Positions 34,591 through 43,866 are shown, counted from the first letter of the stretch. The stretch is 64,000 nucleotides of DNA from Massilia sp. IC2-477 (GCF_020707265.1 NZ_JAJFEQ010000007.1:186001-250000), one strand, 5' to 3'. Notes: generated from the sequence alone by a model not told the origin. Made by a program: numbers and translations.

Positions 34591-35772
34591 TCAGTTTTGC
34601 ACTGACGGCGTGGGCTCAAGACCGTGCAATGCCGGCGCCACGATGGCGGCCAGGCGCTGTGCTTCGGCTTCCATCGCCGCCGCCGCGCTCGAGGCCTGCA
34701 GCAAGGCCGTGGTGCGGCGCGTGCTTTCGCTGCGGTCGGGCGGCGGGCCTTCTACCAGGCTGATGGCCGAGGTCACGGCGGTGACCCGCGACACCGCGTT
34801 GGCGATCGCCTGCAGCGCGCCGGCGTCTTCCATGTGGGCCACCGGGCTGCCGACCAGGTCGCGGATATCCTTCACCACCGCCGTCGAGCGCAGCGCCAGC
34901 GCCTGCAATTCCTGCACGACAGCGCTGCTGTCCTCGTCCTGCTCGCCGGTGCGCAGGGCATGCACGGCGGCGTCGAGCGCCAGGATGTTGGCGCGGAAGG
35001 CCAGGCCGTCGATGGCGCCGACGATGTCGTCGACGCGTTTCGGGGGGATGGCGGCGGGCGCCGCCGCGACGTCCTGCACCGGCGCTTCGTCGGGCGCGGC
35101 CGTCGGCGCAGGCCGCAGCCCGCGCACCACGTACCAGGTGCCGAACACGGCCGCCGCGACGGCGCCCGCGCACAGCAGCACGATCCACTGCCCGAAGCCG
35201 GACGCCAGCCGGCGCGCATTCGCCATGTCGTCGGCCGCCAGCTTTTCCTGCAGGTCGACGAAGCGCGAGACGCTGGCCAGCCAGTCGACGAAGGCCGGCG
35301 CCGCCTGGCTGGCCAGCAGGGCCCGGGCTTCCTGGGTTTCGCCGAGGGTGTGCAGGGCCAGGACGCGCTCGACCAGCGGGCGGGTGCGCCTTTCCTGTTC
35401 CTTGATCGCGGCCAGGGCGTCCCGCTCCTCGGGCAGGATGCCGGGCAGCTCATGGAACAGTGCATCGAGCGGCGACGCCGCGCGCGCATAGGCGTCGGCC
35501 GAAGTCTTCAGGCGCGCGATCGGCGTCACGGCCGCGGCCGGGTCGGAGGCGAGGACGAGGTCGCGCATGGCGATCGAACGATCGCGCACGCTGGCGCGCA
35601 GCTCGAAGGCGTAGCGCTGCTTGATGCCGCTCACATCGTCGATGCGGAACAGCAGATGCTCGATCTGCCCCGCGCGCGCCGCGGCGAGCACGGCCAGCGC
35701 GATCATCAGGAGAATCACGGCGCCGTAGCCGATGGCCAATCGCGCGCCAGTGGAAAGGGGCTTCGTCGTCAT
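34591..35772 (-). CDS. Degenerate methyl-accepting chemotaxis-like protein
   Basis: 393 residues. A cytoplasmic tail and TM1 at about 10-32 are followed by a four-helix-bundle periplasmic sensor (about 33-190, with LRASVRDRSIAMRDLVLASD typical of MCP_4HB), then TM2 at about 198-218. No HAMP domain is visible. The signalling part (about 245-385) keeps a ghost of the MCP tip: IDGLAFRANILALDAAVHAL in place of IxGIAFQTNILALNAAVEAA, and the EQGRGFAVVA stretch has become EQDEDSSAVV. The CheA/CheW contact residues are therefore largely lost, and normal kinase control is unlikely. Confidence 0.8.
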   Translation of the reverse strand: MTTKPLSTGARLAIGYGAVILLMIALAVLAAARAGQIEHLLFRIDDVSGIKQRYAFELRASVRDRSIAMRDLVLASDPAAAVTPIARLKTSADAYARAASPLDALFHELPGILPEERDALAAIKEQERRTRPLVERVLALHTLGETQEARALLASQAAPAFVDWLASVSRFVDLQEKLAADDMANARRLASGFGQWIVLLCAGAVAAAVFGTWYVVRGLRPAPTAAPDEAPVQDVAAAPAAIPPKRVDDIVGAIDGLAFRANILALDAAVHALRTGEQDEDSSAVVQELQALALRSTAVVKDIRDLVGSPVAHMEDAGALQAIANAVSRVTAVTSAISLVEGPPPDRSESTRRTTALLQASSAAAAMEAEAQRLAAIVAPALHGLEPTPSVQN

Positions 35773-35929
35773 GTTCTAGTCTGAGGGCTGTGGGAATTGC
35801 TCCAAAGCAATGCTGCGACTATAACACGGCCCCTGTATGGACTGAGGGAGCTTTCAGCTGAAGTTAAGTAAATTCGGCGGCACTGTTGCGTACGTGCCAA
35901 TCGAGCCGCCGAATGCCCTGGCCAGCGCC

Positions 35930-37639
35930 TTACTTTGCCAGCGCTGCCGCCGTCACGAAGCTTGGGCGTATGTCGTTCGGCACGCTGGACTTCAGCTTGT
36001 CGAGCGCCTTCTGCACTTCCGGACGGATCACCACGTACTTCGTCATCATCGCCTTGGCACGGGCATAGTCGCCGGTGGCTTCGATGGTGAGGAATTCGCG
36101 GTCGAGGTCGGCCACGGCCGCCTTGATCTTCTTGAAGTCCACGGCGAACGTGCCGTCGCCATTGGCCACGAACGCGCCTTTGTCGAGCAGGTAGTTGACC
36201 TGGATCGCCATGCCGCGCGCATGCGAAGACGTCAGGCCGAAGTGCAGGGTACGGAAGCTCGAGGCCAGGAAGGTGTTATACAGCTTGCGCTCGGCCGCCT
36301 CGCCCTGCCCCAGCGTGTCCTTCAGCAGACCCTTGTCCATCATGTAGCCAAGCGCCCACAGGCCGGTGATGTCGGCCTTGGCTTCCTCAATGGTCGAATA
36401 GGTGTCCTTCAGGTCCTGGCGCGGGGTCGATTCCTTGCCGTCCTTCTTCGTATGGTGCGGACCGAGGCCGTGCATGATCTCGTGCGCCAGGATGTGGGTG
36501 AAGAAGGAATCGAAATCGAGGTCCTTCTGGTCCTGCGGGTGCAATACCAGCTTCGAGATCGGTTTGAGGGTCGATTCGAACTTCGCTTCCTGCACGTTCT
36601 TCAGCATCACGCGCTTGGAGCCGCGCTCGCGGATCACGCGCTCGTCGTTCGGCAGGTTGTAGGCGGCGGTCTGCACGCCCATGTTGCCGTCGCCCGCGCC
36701 GAAGACCTGGTTGACCACCACCATCGGGGCGATCGCGCCGACCTTCGGGTTGCGGTACTGCTTGTCGACCGGCAGGTTGTCTTCCAGCTCCTGCAGGTGC
36801 TTGCCGAAGAAGGCCAGCTTCTGGGTTTCCTTCTGGTCGCGCACGCTGACATAGGCTTCGAACGCCGCCTTGTAGCCGAACAGCTCGTCGTTATAGGTCT
36901 CGTAGGGACCGATGGTGACGTCGACGGGCGAATCGAGGTCCATCCAGGCGAAGTCCGAAGCCAGGTAATCGTTGGACAGGAAGGCATCCGCACGCAGGGT
37001 GAGGAATTTCTTGAGCGAAGCGTTGTCGGTCGAGGCCGCGGCTTCGCGCAGCAGCTTGGCCAGCTTTTCCAGGTCCGGGCGGTACTCATCCGAATACCTC
37101 ACGGTGCGGAACTTGCCGTCCGGGCCAGTCCGGATGACGGTGAAGAACCACTGCGCATCGGCCTTCTGCGCGGCGGGCAAGCCGTTCATCCAGCTTTCCA
37201 GCGCTTCCTTGCCGGCGTTCTCGGGATAGAAGTTGGCGCCGAGCGGCTTCTTGGCCGGGATCTTGATGCCGGCATACTCCGCGGGCATGAAGGACTGGTT
37301 GTCGTCCAGGCCCGACCACGGCCCCTTGTTCAGCCAGAAGGCGTTCTGGCGCGCCTTGCCCAGTGCCGAATTGTCCTTCTGCAGCGCGGCCCACAGGGCT
37401 TCGTTGCCGGACCAGCGCTGGCGCAGCTGCAGGGTGTCGATGATCTTCGCCGCCTCGATCAGCTTGACCATCGCGGCGCGGTCGCCTTTCGACAGCTTCG
37501 AGGTATCGGCCTTCAGCTCGGCCGGTGCGAAGCGCTTGGCCATGCTCTGAAGTTGGGCGGCAGTGGCTGGTTCTGCCGCCTGCGCATAGGCGGCGCCAAG
37601 GGCGGCGACCAGCACGAGGGGAGCGAATAGTTTGTTCAT
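35930..37639 (-). CDS. Secreted M49-like (dipeptidyl peptidase III family) metallopeptidase
   Basis: 569 residues. The signal peptide is MNKLFAPLVLVAALGAAYAQ then AAE. The zinc motif HILAHEIMHGLGPHH (about residue 396) and the Glu-bearing STIEEAKADITGLWALGY (about 425) match the M49 arrangement of HExx(x)H plus EExxAD/E. Classic M49 enzymes have HExxGH; this HExxHG form fits the bacterial DPP3/nudix-3-like group. GPYETYNDELFGYKAAFEA and VVVNQVFGAGDGNMG are other family stretches. AGGAGA precedes the ATG. Likely a periplasmic di- or oligopeptidase. Confidence 0.88.
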   Translation of the reverse strand: MNKLFAPLVLVAALGAAYAQAAEPATAAQLQSMAKRFAPAELKADTSKLSKGDRAAMVKLIEAAKIIDTLQLRQRWSGNEALWAALQKDNSALGKARQNAFWLNKGPWSGLDDNQSFMPAEYAGIKIPAKKPLGANFYPENAGKEALESWMNGLPAAQKADAQWFFTVIRTGPDGKFRTVRYSDEYRPDLEKLAKLLREAAASTDNASLKKFLTLRADAFLSNDYLASDFAWMDLDSPVDVTIGPYETYNDELFGYKAAFEAYVSVRDQKETQKLAFFGKHLQELEDNLPVDKQYRNPKVGAIAPMVVVNQVFGAGDGNMGVQTAAYNLPNDERVIRERGSKRVMLKNVQEAKFESTLKPISKLVLHPQDQKDLDFDSFFTHILAHEIMHGLGPHHTKKDGKESTPRQDLKDTYSTIEEAKADITGLWALGYMMDKGLLKDTLGQGEAAERKLYNTFLASSFRTLHFGLTSSHARGMAIQVNYLLDKGAFVANGDGTFAVDFKKIKAAVADLDREFLTIEATGDYARAKAMMTKYVVIRPEVQKALDKLKSSVPNDIRPSFVTAAALAK

Positions 37640-37674
37640 GGTGTCTCCTGTCAGCTTGTTATAGTCGGGCGATT

Positions 37675-38718
37675 TTACTGCGGGTCGAGTGCCGGCCCGG
37701 TGTACTTCATCAACAGGCCCTTCGGCCCCACCGCCCAGCCCTGGGTCGGGCCGGCGAAGCCGACCGTGTTCATCGGTGTCTTGTCGAGTTCGGTCCACGT
37801 GCGCCCGCCATCGCGCGAATAGCCGGAACCCGCCAGGCCGCCCGCAACGAGCGCACGCGGCGCGCCCGGCACCGGCACGACCACCGACATGTAGCCGGCT
37901 GGCGCCACCTGCACCGGCGTCCAGCTAGCGCCGCCGTCCGTCGTGAATGCGCCGTTGGTGCCGGCCATGCGGGTTTCCTTGTAGTCGCCGCCGGCCGCGA
38001 AACCCTCTTTCGGATTCAGGAAGGCGACCGAGAACACGCCGCGCGCGGCGGCGCCGGCCGGAATCGGGGTCGAGGAAACGCGCCAGGTCTTGCCGCGGTC
38101 GCTGGAGTGGAAGACGCGCGAGCTGGCGCTGCCGCCAGTGGCGATCCAGGCGTTGCTGCTACCCGCCACGGTGAGGCAGGTGCCGCTGGCGGCGAAGGCG
38201 CCTTCGTTCGGCATCGCTTCGATACCTTTCGAAGCGACCTCCTGCCAGGAGCGGCCACCGTCGCTTGTGGTGTAGACCTGGAAGCTGCCCTTGACCGGGT
38301 CGCCGAACAGGATGCCGTTGTCCTTGTCCCAGAAGGCGATCGCGTCCCAGAAGCCCTCGGCGACCGGGTTGGTCACGATCAGCTTCCAGGTAGCGCCGCC
38401 ATCGTTGGTGCGATAGATGCGCGAAGCCGCGCCGGGCCCCGCCCCCATCACGACGGCGGTATCGGCATCAAAAGCCTGGATGTCGCGGAAATCGATCTTG
38501 TCGGCGTCCGGCACCTGCAGCGCCTGCCAGTTGCTGCCGTCGACCGTGCGCAGCACGGTGCCCTTGGCGCCGCTGGCCCAGGCCACCTTGCCGCTGACGA
38601 CCGACAGGCCGCGCAGCTCGGCGCCAGTGGGGCTGGTGACAGCTTGCCAGGATTGGGCGCTGGCCGCGCTGGAAACCAGCATGGTGGCGGCGAACAGGAC
38701 GCGTGCAGGAAGAAGCAT
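37675..38718 (-). CDS. Secreted YCF48/BNR-repeat beta-propeller protein
   Basis: 347 residues. The signal peptide is MLLPARVLFAATMLVSSAAS then AQS. The mature part has five to six Asp-box/YCF48 repeats: TVDGSNWQAL, TNDGGATWKLI, TSDGGRSWQEV, SSDRGKTWRVS, TTDGGASWTPV and SRDGGRTWTEL. This is a sialidase/HCF136-type propeller. In non-photosynthetic bacteria such proteins are envelope-located and their role is not defined. Followed after 35 bases by the M49-like gene on the same strand. Confidence 0.88.
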   Translation of the reverse strand: MLLPARVLFAATMLVSSAASAQSWQAVTSPTGAELRGLSVVSGKVAWASGAKGTVLRTVDGSNWQALQVPDADKIDFRDIQAFDADTAVVMGAGPGAASRIYRTNDGGATWKLIVTNPVAEGFWDAIAFWDKDNGILFGDPVKGSFQVYTTSDGGRSWQEVASKGIEAMPNEGAFAASGTCLTVAGSSNAWIATGGSASSRVFHSSDRGKTWRVSSTPIPAGAAARGVFSVAFLNPKEGFAAGGDYKETRMAGTNGAFTTDGGASWTPVQVAPAGYMSVVVPVPGAPRALVAGGLAGSGYSRDGGRTWTELDKTPMNTVGFAGPTQGWAVGPKGLLMKYTGPALDPQ

Positions 38719-38764
38719 GATGCGGATCCTCGTAGGTTTAAGTGATCCGCATTGTAGCCTTACT

Positions 38765-40210
38765 TTATTGGGGTGCCTTCGCGATGGTGGCCAATGCTTC
38801 GCCCTGCTCCCAGCCGCCGCCGAGCGCGCGCGCCACGGCGACAGTCGCCAGCAGGCGCTGGGTGCGGATCTGCGCCGCGGCACGGTCCGCCGCCAGCGAA
38901 GTGCGCTGGGCCTCGGTCACGTCGAGGTAGGTCGACACGCCGCGCTGGTAGCGCGCCTGCGCCACCAGTAGCGCACGCGCCGCCGCCTCTTGCGACTGCG
39001 CCTGCACCTCGCCCTGCTGCTGGCGCTGCTGCACGTCCGACAGCGCATCTTCCACTTCGCGCAGCGCGGTCAAGAGGCGCGTCTGGTGGTTGGCCACCGC
39101 TTCTTCGTAGCGCGCCTTCGACAGCGCCAGGTTGGCGCGATTGCGGCCGCCGTCGAACACGGGCAGCGACAGCGCCAGCGGGCCGAAGGAGAACTGACGT
39201 GCGCCGCCGCTGGCCAGGTCGCGCAGGTGCTCGGAGGCGAAGCCGAAGTTCGACGTCAAGGAAAGCGAGGGATAGAAGGCGCCTTCCGCCACGCCCACCT
39301 GGGCATTGAAGGACTTCAGCTGGGCCACGCTCGCCGCCAGGTCGGGGCGCTGCCCCACCAGGCTGGCCGGCAGGCCGACCGGGATCGCGGGCGGCTGCGG
39401 CAGCTGTGCCCTGGCGTCGCCGGCCAGCAGAGGCGCGCTCGGCGACGCGCCCACCAGGGTGGCCAGCGCGTGTTCGACCGTATTGCGCTGGCGCTGCACC
39501 TCGTGCAGGTCGGCTTCGGCATTGGCGCGTTCGATGCGGGCGCGCGAGACGTCCAGTTCGTTCGTCAGGCCGGCCCTGAAGCGGGCCTCGATCAGTTGCT
39601 GGGCTTCCTGCCGCGCCGCCAGCGCGTTCTTCAGCACGGCCAGCTCGGCGTCCAGGCCGCGCAGCTGCCAGTAGGAGCTCGCCACTTGCGACGACAGCAT
39701 CAGCAGCACGCCGTCGCGGTCATCCTGGGCCGCCAGCGCCTGGGCGTCCGAGGCTTCGACCACGCGGCGCACGCGGCCCCACAGGTCGAGTTCATACGAG
39801 AGCGAGGCGCCGACACTGAAGTTGTTGCCTTCGATCGAGCGGCCACCCAGGGCGATGCCCTGCGAGGTCTCGCTCGAGGTACGCGAGTTCGATACGCCCG
39901 CGCTCACCGCGACGTTCGGCATCTGCCCGGCACGCACCACGCCCAGCTGGGCCTGGGCCTGCAGCAGGCGCTGGGCCGCTGCCTGCACGCCCGGGTTGTC
40001 GCGCAGGGCGCGCTGTTCCAGGCCGTCGAGGGTGCTGTCGCCGAACACGGTCCACCACTGGGCCGGCAGGCGCGCCGCCCCGTTGCTGGACGCCGCGTGG
40101 CGGAAGGACGCATCCTGCGCGTTGGCCGGCGCCTTGAAGTCGGGACCAACCGTGGTGCAGCCACCGAGGGCCGCAGCCAATGCACTAACGAGTACGATTT
40201 TCTTCAGCAT
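38765..40210 (-). CDS. Efflux system outer membrane factor lipoprotein (NodT/OprM type)
   Basis: Trimeric outer-membrane channel of a tripartite exporter, 481 residues from ATG 40210; ATG 40216 is also possible. The lipoprotein signal is MLKKIVLVSALAAALGGCTT with Cys at 18. Two OEP repeats are visible, one starting near residue 60 (LRDNPGVQAAAQRLLQAQAQ, AVSAGVSNSRTSSE) and one near 265 (LVGQRPDLAASVAQL, YPSLSLTSNFG). The end, RYQRGVSTYLDVTEAQRT, is family-typical. Third gene of the emrA-emrB-OMF operon. Confidence 0.95.
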   Translation of the reverse strand: MLKKIVLVSALAAALGGCTTVGPDFKAPANAQDASFRHAASSNGAARLPAQWWTVFGDSTLDGLEQRALRDNPGVQAAAQRLLQAQAQLGVVRAGQMPNVAVSAGVSNSRTSSETSQGIALGGRSIEGNNFSVGASLSYELDLWGRVRRVVEASDAQALAAQDDRDGVLLMLSSQVASSYWQLRGLDAELAVLKNALAARQEAQQLIEARFRAGLTNELDVSRARIERANAEADLHEVQRQRNTVEHALATLVGASPSAPLLAGDARAQLPQPPAIPVGLPASLVGQRPDLAASVAQLKSFNAQVGVAEGAFYPSLSLTSNFGFASEHLRDLASGGARQFSFGPLALSLPVFDGGRNRANLALSKARYEEAVANHQTRLLTALREVEDALSDVQQRQQQGEVQAQSQEAAARALLVAQARYQRGVSTYLDVTEAQRTSLAADRAAAQIRTQRLLATVAVARALGGGWEQGEALATIAKAPQ

Positions 40211-40243
40211 AGTCATTCTCAATGTTCGATATCAGTGGGCGCA

Positions 40244-41848
40244 TTAGTGGGCACCTGAGGCGCCACCCGGCGACTTCACCTTGTCCGCCAGACAGATCGC
40301 GGCGATGCAGCCGATCAGCACCAGGCCGATGATCCAGAAGCCGTCGTTGTAGGCCATCACATAGGACTCGCGCCGTACGATGCGGTCGATCACGGCCAGC
40401 GCCTGGTTGGCTGCCGTCGCCGGGTCCATGCCGCTTGCCATGAAGCCCTGGGTCAGCTGGTCCAGGCGCTGCTGGGTCGCCGGCGCATACTGCGACACCG
40501 CCTCGCCCAGGCGCGCCGAGTGGAAGTGCTCGCGGTTGGTCAGGCTGGTGGCCAGCAGTGCGATGCCGATCGAGCCGCCCAGGTTGCGCGTCATGTTGAA
40601 CAGGCTCGAGGCCGAGGGCATGTCCTTCGGCGGCAGGCCCTGCATCGCGAAGTTCGACAGGGTCAGCATCACGAAGGGCTGGCCGATCGCGCGGATCACC
40701 TGGGTCATCATCAGCTGGTCGTAGCCGGTGCTCGCGTCCATGAAGGCGTTCATCAGGCAGGAGCCGCCGAACAGCAGCAGGCCGAAGGAACACAGGATGC
40801 GGTTGTCCACCTTCGAGGACAGCGCCGCCGCAAAGGGCATCACGAGCAGCTGCGGCAGGCCGACCCAGGCGATGACTTCGCCGATCTGCATCGGGGTGTA
40901 GCCGGCGATCTGGCCCAGGTACAGCGGCAGCAGGAAGGAGGAGCCATACAGGCCCATGCCGGTCACCGCCGACAGCACGGTCGCGACCAGGAAGTTGCGC
41001 TGGCCGTAGAGGCGCAGGTTCACGAACGGGTCCGGACGCGAGAAGCTCACCGCCACCCAGCCCAGGATGCCCACCAGCGACAGCGCAGCGAAAGTCACGA
41101 TGAAGCGCGACTCGAACCAGTCCTTCGAATTGCCCTCTTCCAGGAAGATGGTCAGGCAGGCCAGGCCGAGCGCCATCAGGCCGATGCCGAGCCAGTCGGC
41201 ATTGAGCAGGGCCTTGAAGTTCGGCTTTTCCGGATCGAGGCCGTACAGCATGCCGGCGATCAGCAGCACGCCCGGCACCCAGTTGATGTAGAAGATCGAG
41301 GGCCAGCCGTACAGCTCGGACAGGTAGCCGCCCAGGGTCGGGCCCATGGCCGGCGCCAGGGTGGCCGTCAGGCCGAAGATCGCCATGCCGACCGCGCGCT
41401 TGGATGCGGGCAGGCGGGTCATCACCAGCGTCATCGCCATCGGGATCAGCGCGCCGCCGGTGAAACCCTGCAGCATGCGGAACACGATCATGCTTTCCAG
41501 GTTCCAGGCCGCGCCGCACAGGGTCGAAAACAGCAGGAACAGGGCCGTCGTGCCGATCATGTAGTAACGCACCCCGAAGGCGCGGGCGAACAGCGCCGTC
41601 ATCGGGATCACGACGATCTCGGCGCACAGGTAGGCGGTCGAGATCCAGGAGCCCTCTTCCTGCGTGGCCGACAGCGTGCCGAGGATGTCGCGCAGCGAGG
41701 AGTTGGTGATCTGGATGTCGAGCACCGCCATGAAGGCGCCCAGCATGCCGGCGGCCACCGCGATCCAGGTGCGCGCGTCGATGCGGGCGCCGTTGGCGGG
41801 CGCCCCGGGGACGGCACCCGGCACGCCGGCCTTGGTGAGGCTAGTCAT
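40244..41848 (-). CDS. emrB: DHA2 family (EmrB/QacA) MFS drug efflux permease
   Basis: Proton-driven multidrug exporter, 534 residues and about 14 transmembrane segments. Signature stretches are MLGAFMAVLDIQITNSSLRD (TM1 motif D), GSWISTAYLCAEIVVIPMTA, FRMLQGFTGGALIPMAMTLV, and the antiporter motif C region GLTATLAPAMGPTLGGYL. Starts nine bases after emrA and is followed by the outer membrane factor, so a complete tripartite pump is encoded. Regulation is probably by the divergent TetR gene. Confidence 0.95.
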   Translation of the reverse strand: MTSLTKAGVPGAVPGAPANGARIDARTWIAVAAGMLGAFMAVLDIQITNSSLRDILGTLSATQEEGSWISTAYLCAEIVVIPMTALFARAFGVRYYMIGTTALFLLFSTLCGAAWNLESMIVFRMLQGFTGGALIPMAMTLVMTRLPASKRAVGMAIFGLTATLAPAMGPTLGGYLSELYGWPSIFYINWVPGVLLIAGMLYGLDPEKPNFKALLNADWLGIGLMALGLACLTIFLEEGNSKDWFESRFIVTFAALSLVGILGWVAVSFSRPDPFVNLRLYGQRNFLVATVLSAVTGMGLYGSSFLLPLYLGQIAGYTPMQIGEVIAWVGLPQLLVMPFAAALSSKVDNRILCSFGLLLFGGSCLMNAFMDASTGYDQLMMTQVIRAIGQPFVMLTLSNFAMQGLPPKDMPSASSLFNMTRNLGGSIGIALLATSLTNREHFHSARLGEAVSQYAPATQQRLDQLTQGFMASGMDPATAANQALAVIDRIVRRESYVMAYNDGFWIIGLVLIGCIAAICLADKVKSPGGASGAH

Positions 41849-41857
41849 GGCAGGTCC

Positions 41858-42997
41858 TTAATGGGCGACGGCCGCAGTCTGGGTGTGCTGGACCTTCTGG
41901 CCCAGTTCGACCTCGGCCACCACCGACATGCCCGGCACCAGGCGGCCGGCGTATTTCTTGACGTCGTTCGGGTCGAGCACGATCTTGACCGGCACCCGCT
42001 GCACGATCTTGGTGAAGTTGCCGGTTGCGTTATCGGCCGGCAGCAGCGCGAACTGGGCGCCCGAGGCCGGCGAGAAGCTGTGCACGCGGCCCATCAGGTG
42101 TTTGCCCGGCAGCGCATCGACTTCGAGCGAGACCTGCTGGCCCGGCTCCAGGCCGGCCAGCTGGGTTTCCTTGAAGTTGGCGGTGACCCAGACCTCGTCC
42201 TCGACCACGGCCAGCAGCTGCTGGCCCGGCTGCACGCGGGCGCCGACTTCGACGCTGCGCTTGCCGACGCGGCCCGCCACCGGCGCCACGATCTGGTTGT
42301 AGGCCAGCTGCTGGCGCGCGTCCTTCAACTGCGCCTGCAGCACCTTGACCTGGGCCTTGAGCACGTCGCGGCCGGCGCTGGCGGCGTTCACCTGGGCCAG
42401 GGCGGCGCTGGCGCTCTCGCGGCGCGCCGCCACGTCGGCGGTGGCGGCGGCGCGCGCGGCGCTCGAGGCATCCACTTCGGCCCTGGAGACGGCCTTCATG
42501 GTGTCGTTATACAGCTGGCCGAAGCGCTCGGCGTCCTGGCGCGCACGCACCAGCTGGGCTTCGGACTGCTTGACCTGGGCGCCGGCGGCCGCGGCCTGCG
42601 CCTTCACCTGCGCCACCTGGGCGTCGGCCTGGCCGATCTGCTGCTCCGCGCTGGCAATCTGCGCTTCGATCTGTTCGATGCGCACGCGGTGGTCGGCCGG
42701 GTCCAGCTCGGCGATCACGTCGCCGGCTTTCACGATCTGGTTGTCGTCCACCAGCACGCGCGTCACCACGCCCGCCACCCGGCTCGACACCGGGTGCACG
42801 CGCCCCGTGACGTAGGCGTTCTCGGTCTCGACGAAGTGGCTGCTGCGGTACCACATGCGCCCGCCCGCCCCGAGGGCGACCAGGGCGATCAGCGCCACCA
42901 CGCCCAGCACGCGCTTGTTGGGCGGGGTTTTAACCGGGGCTGCCGGTGCTGGTGCGGATACTGGCGACTGCTGGGCCGGGGTGTGCGATTCTGCCAT
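41858..42997 (-). CDS. emrA: HlyD family membrane fusion protein (EmrA type)
   Basis: Periplasmic adaptor of the EmrB pump, 379 residues. A Pro/Ala-rich N-terminal tail is followed by one TM (about 32-50: RVLGVVALIALVALGAGGRM). The lipoyl half VHPVSSRVAGVVTRVLVDDN comes next, then a long alpha-hairpin coiled coil (about 110-230, Ala/Gln/Glu-rich) and the barrel domain with VEVGARVQPGQQLLAVV. CGGAG precedes ATG 42997. First gene of emrA-emrB-OMF; divergent from TetR. Confidence 0.94.
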   Translation of the reverse strand: MAESHTPAQQSPVSAPAPAAPVKTPPNKRVLGVVALIALVALGAGGRMWYRSSHFVETENAYVTGRVHPVSSRVAGVVTRVLVDDNQIVKAGDVIAELDPADHRVRIEQIEAQIASAEQQIGQADAQVAQVKAQAAAAGAQVKQSEAQLVRARQDAERFGQLYNDTMKAVSRAEVDASSAARAAATADVAARRESASAALAQVNAASAGRDVLKAQVKVLQAQLKDARQQLAYNQIVAPVAGRVGKRSVEVGARVQPGQQLLAVVEDEVWVTANFKETQLAGLEPGQQVSLEVDALPGKHLMGRVHSFSPASGAQFALLPADNATGNFTKIVQRVPVKIVLDPNDVKKYAGRLVPGMSVVAEVELGQKVQHTQTAAVAH

Positions 42998-43018
42998 GAC
43001 GGTCAAACTCCGAAGAAA

Positions 43019-43040
43019 AATGAAATGGGTCCATCGCATT
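43019..43040. promoter_or_regulatory. Imperfect palindrome 1 in the emrA-tetR gap (candidate operator)
   Basis: AATGAAATGG, GT, CCATCGCATT: ten-base arms match at eight positions. Lies 22 bases before the emrA start. Candidate TetR operator. Confidence 0.45.
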
Positions 43041-43069
43041 ATTCGACACGCTGCCAGCGAAGTCAAGAA

Positions 43070-43089
43070 ATGAAACGGTTGCATTTCAT
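43070..43089. promoter_or_regulatory. Palindrome 2 in the emrA-tetR gap (candidate operator)
   Basis: ATGAAA, eight-base spacer, TTTCAT, 26 bases before the tetR start. Shares the ATGAAA half-site with palindrome 1, as expected for two sites bound by the same TetR dimer. Confidence 0.45.
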
Positions 43090-43114
43090 TTTTAGGTGAA
43101 TTACTCTATCCACC

Positions 43115-43777
43115 ATGCGTAATGCCCATCCCGACACCCCAGATACTGCCAAGTCCGCCTCCAAATCCGCCGGCCGCCCCAAGGCCTCGGAAGTCGAAGC
43201 GCGCACGCGCGAACTGATCGACGTCGCCGGCTGCCTGTTCCTGAAGCACGGCTATACCGGCGTCAGCCTGGACACGATCGCGCGCGAGGCGCGCGTCGCG
43301 GTGCGGACCATTTACGTCAAATTCGGCGGCAAGGCGGGTCTGCTGAAGGCCGTGCTGGCTGCGCGCCGCGCGCGCTTCTTCCCGGTCGGGAAGATGGATG
43401 CCGACCAGCGCCCGCTGCGCGAGGTCATCGGCGAGTTCGCCGGCCATTTCTACGACATGCTGTGCGAACCCGATGCCATGGCCCTGCAGCGGGTGGTGAT
43501 CGCGGAAGCCGGCAGCAATCCGGAACTGGCCGACGCCTTCTATGACGCCGGGCCGCGCGCCACCCGCGAGATGCTGGAACGTTATTTCGCCCGTCCCGAT
43601 GTGCGCGCCCAGCTGCGCCCGGATGCGCCCATCGCCCTGCTCCCCGGCCACCTGATTGCCTGCATCAATGGCGACCCTGTCATGCGTTTCCTGTTCCCGG
43701 AACGGGAACCGGTGCGCGAAGAAGCGCGCCGGCAGCTTGCCGAGCGTTTAGAACTGTTTTACCGCAGCATTCTTTGA
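43115..43777 (+). CDS. TetR/AcrR family transcriptional regulator
   Basis: 220 residues. A basic disordered N terminus (KSASKSAGRPKASEVEA) leads into the HTH: RELIDVAGCLFLKHGYTGVS, LDTIAREARVAVRTIYVKFG. The C-terminal ligand domain ends REEARRQLAERLELFYRSIL and resembles the AefR/TetR_C group. Divergent from the emrA-emrB-OMF operon with two candidate operators in the 117-bp gap, so it is most likely the local repressor of the pump. Confidence 0.94.
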   Translation: MRNAHPDTPDTAKSASKSAGRPKASEVEARTRELIDVAGCLFLKHGYTGVSLDTIAREARVAVRTIYVKFGGKAGLLKAVLAARRARFFPVGKMDADQRPLREVIGEFAGHFYDMLCEPDAMALQRVVIAEAGSNPELADAFYDAGPRATREMLERYFARPDVRAQLRPDAPIALLPGHLIACINGDPVMRFLFPEREPVREEARRQLAERLELFYRSIL

Positions 43778-43866
43778 CCACATGGTAAAACCCCGGTCTG
43801 TGCGTGATCGCACCGACCTGGTGCGCCCAATGTGACAATCTGACACCCTTATTACAGGAGGATGTC

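Noticed and set aside
43809..43825. Hairpin CGCACC-GACCT-GGTGCG after tetR
   Set aside because: Short six-base stem with no T-run; too weak to call a terminator.
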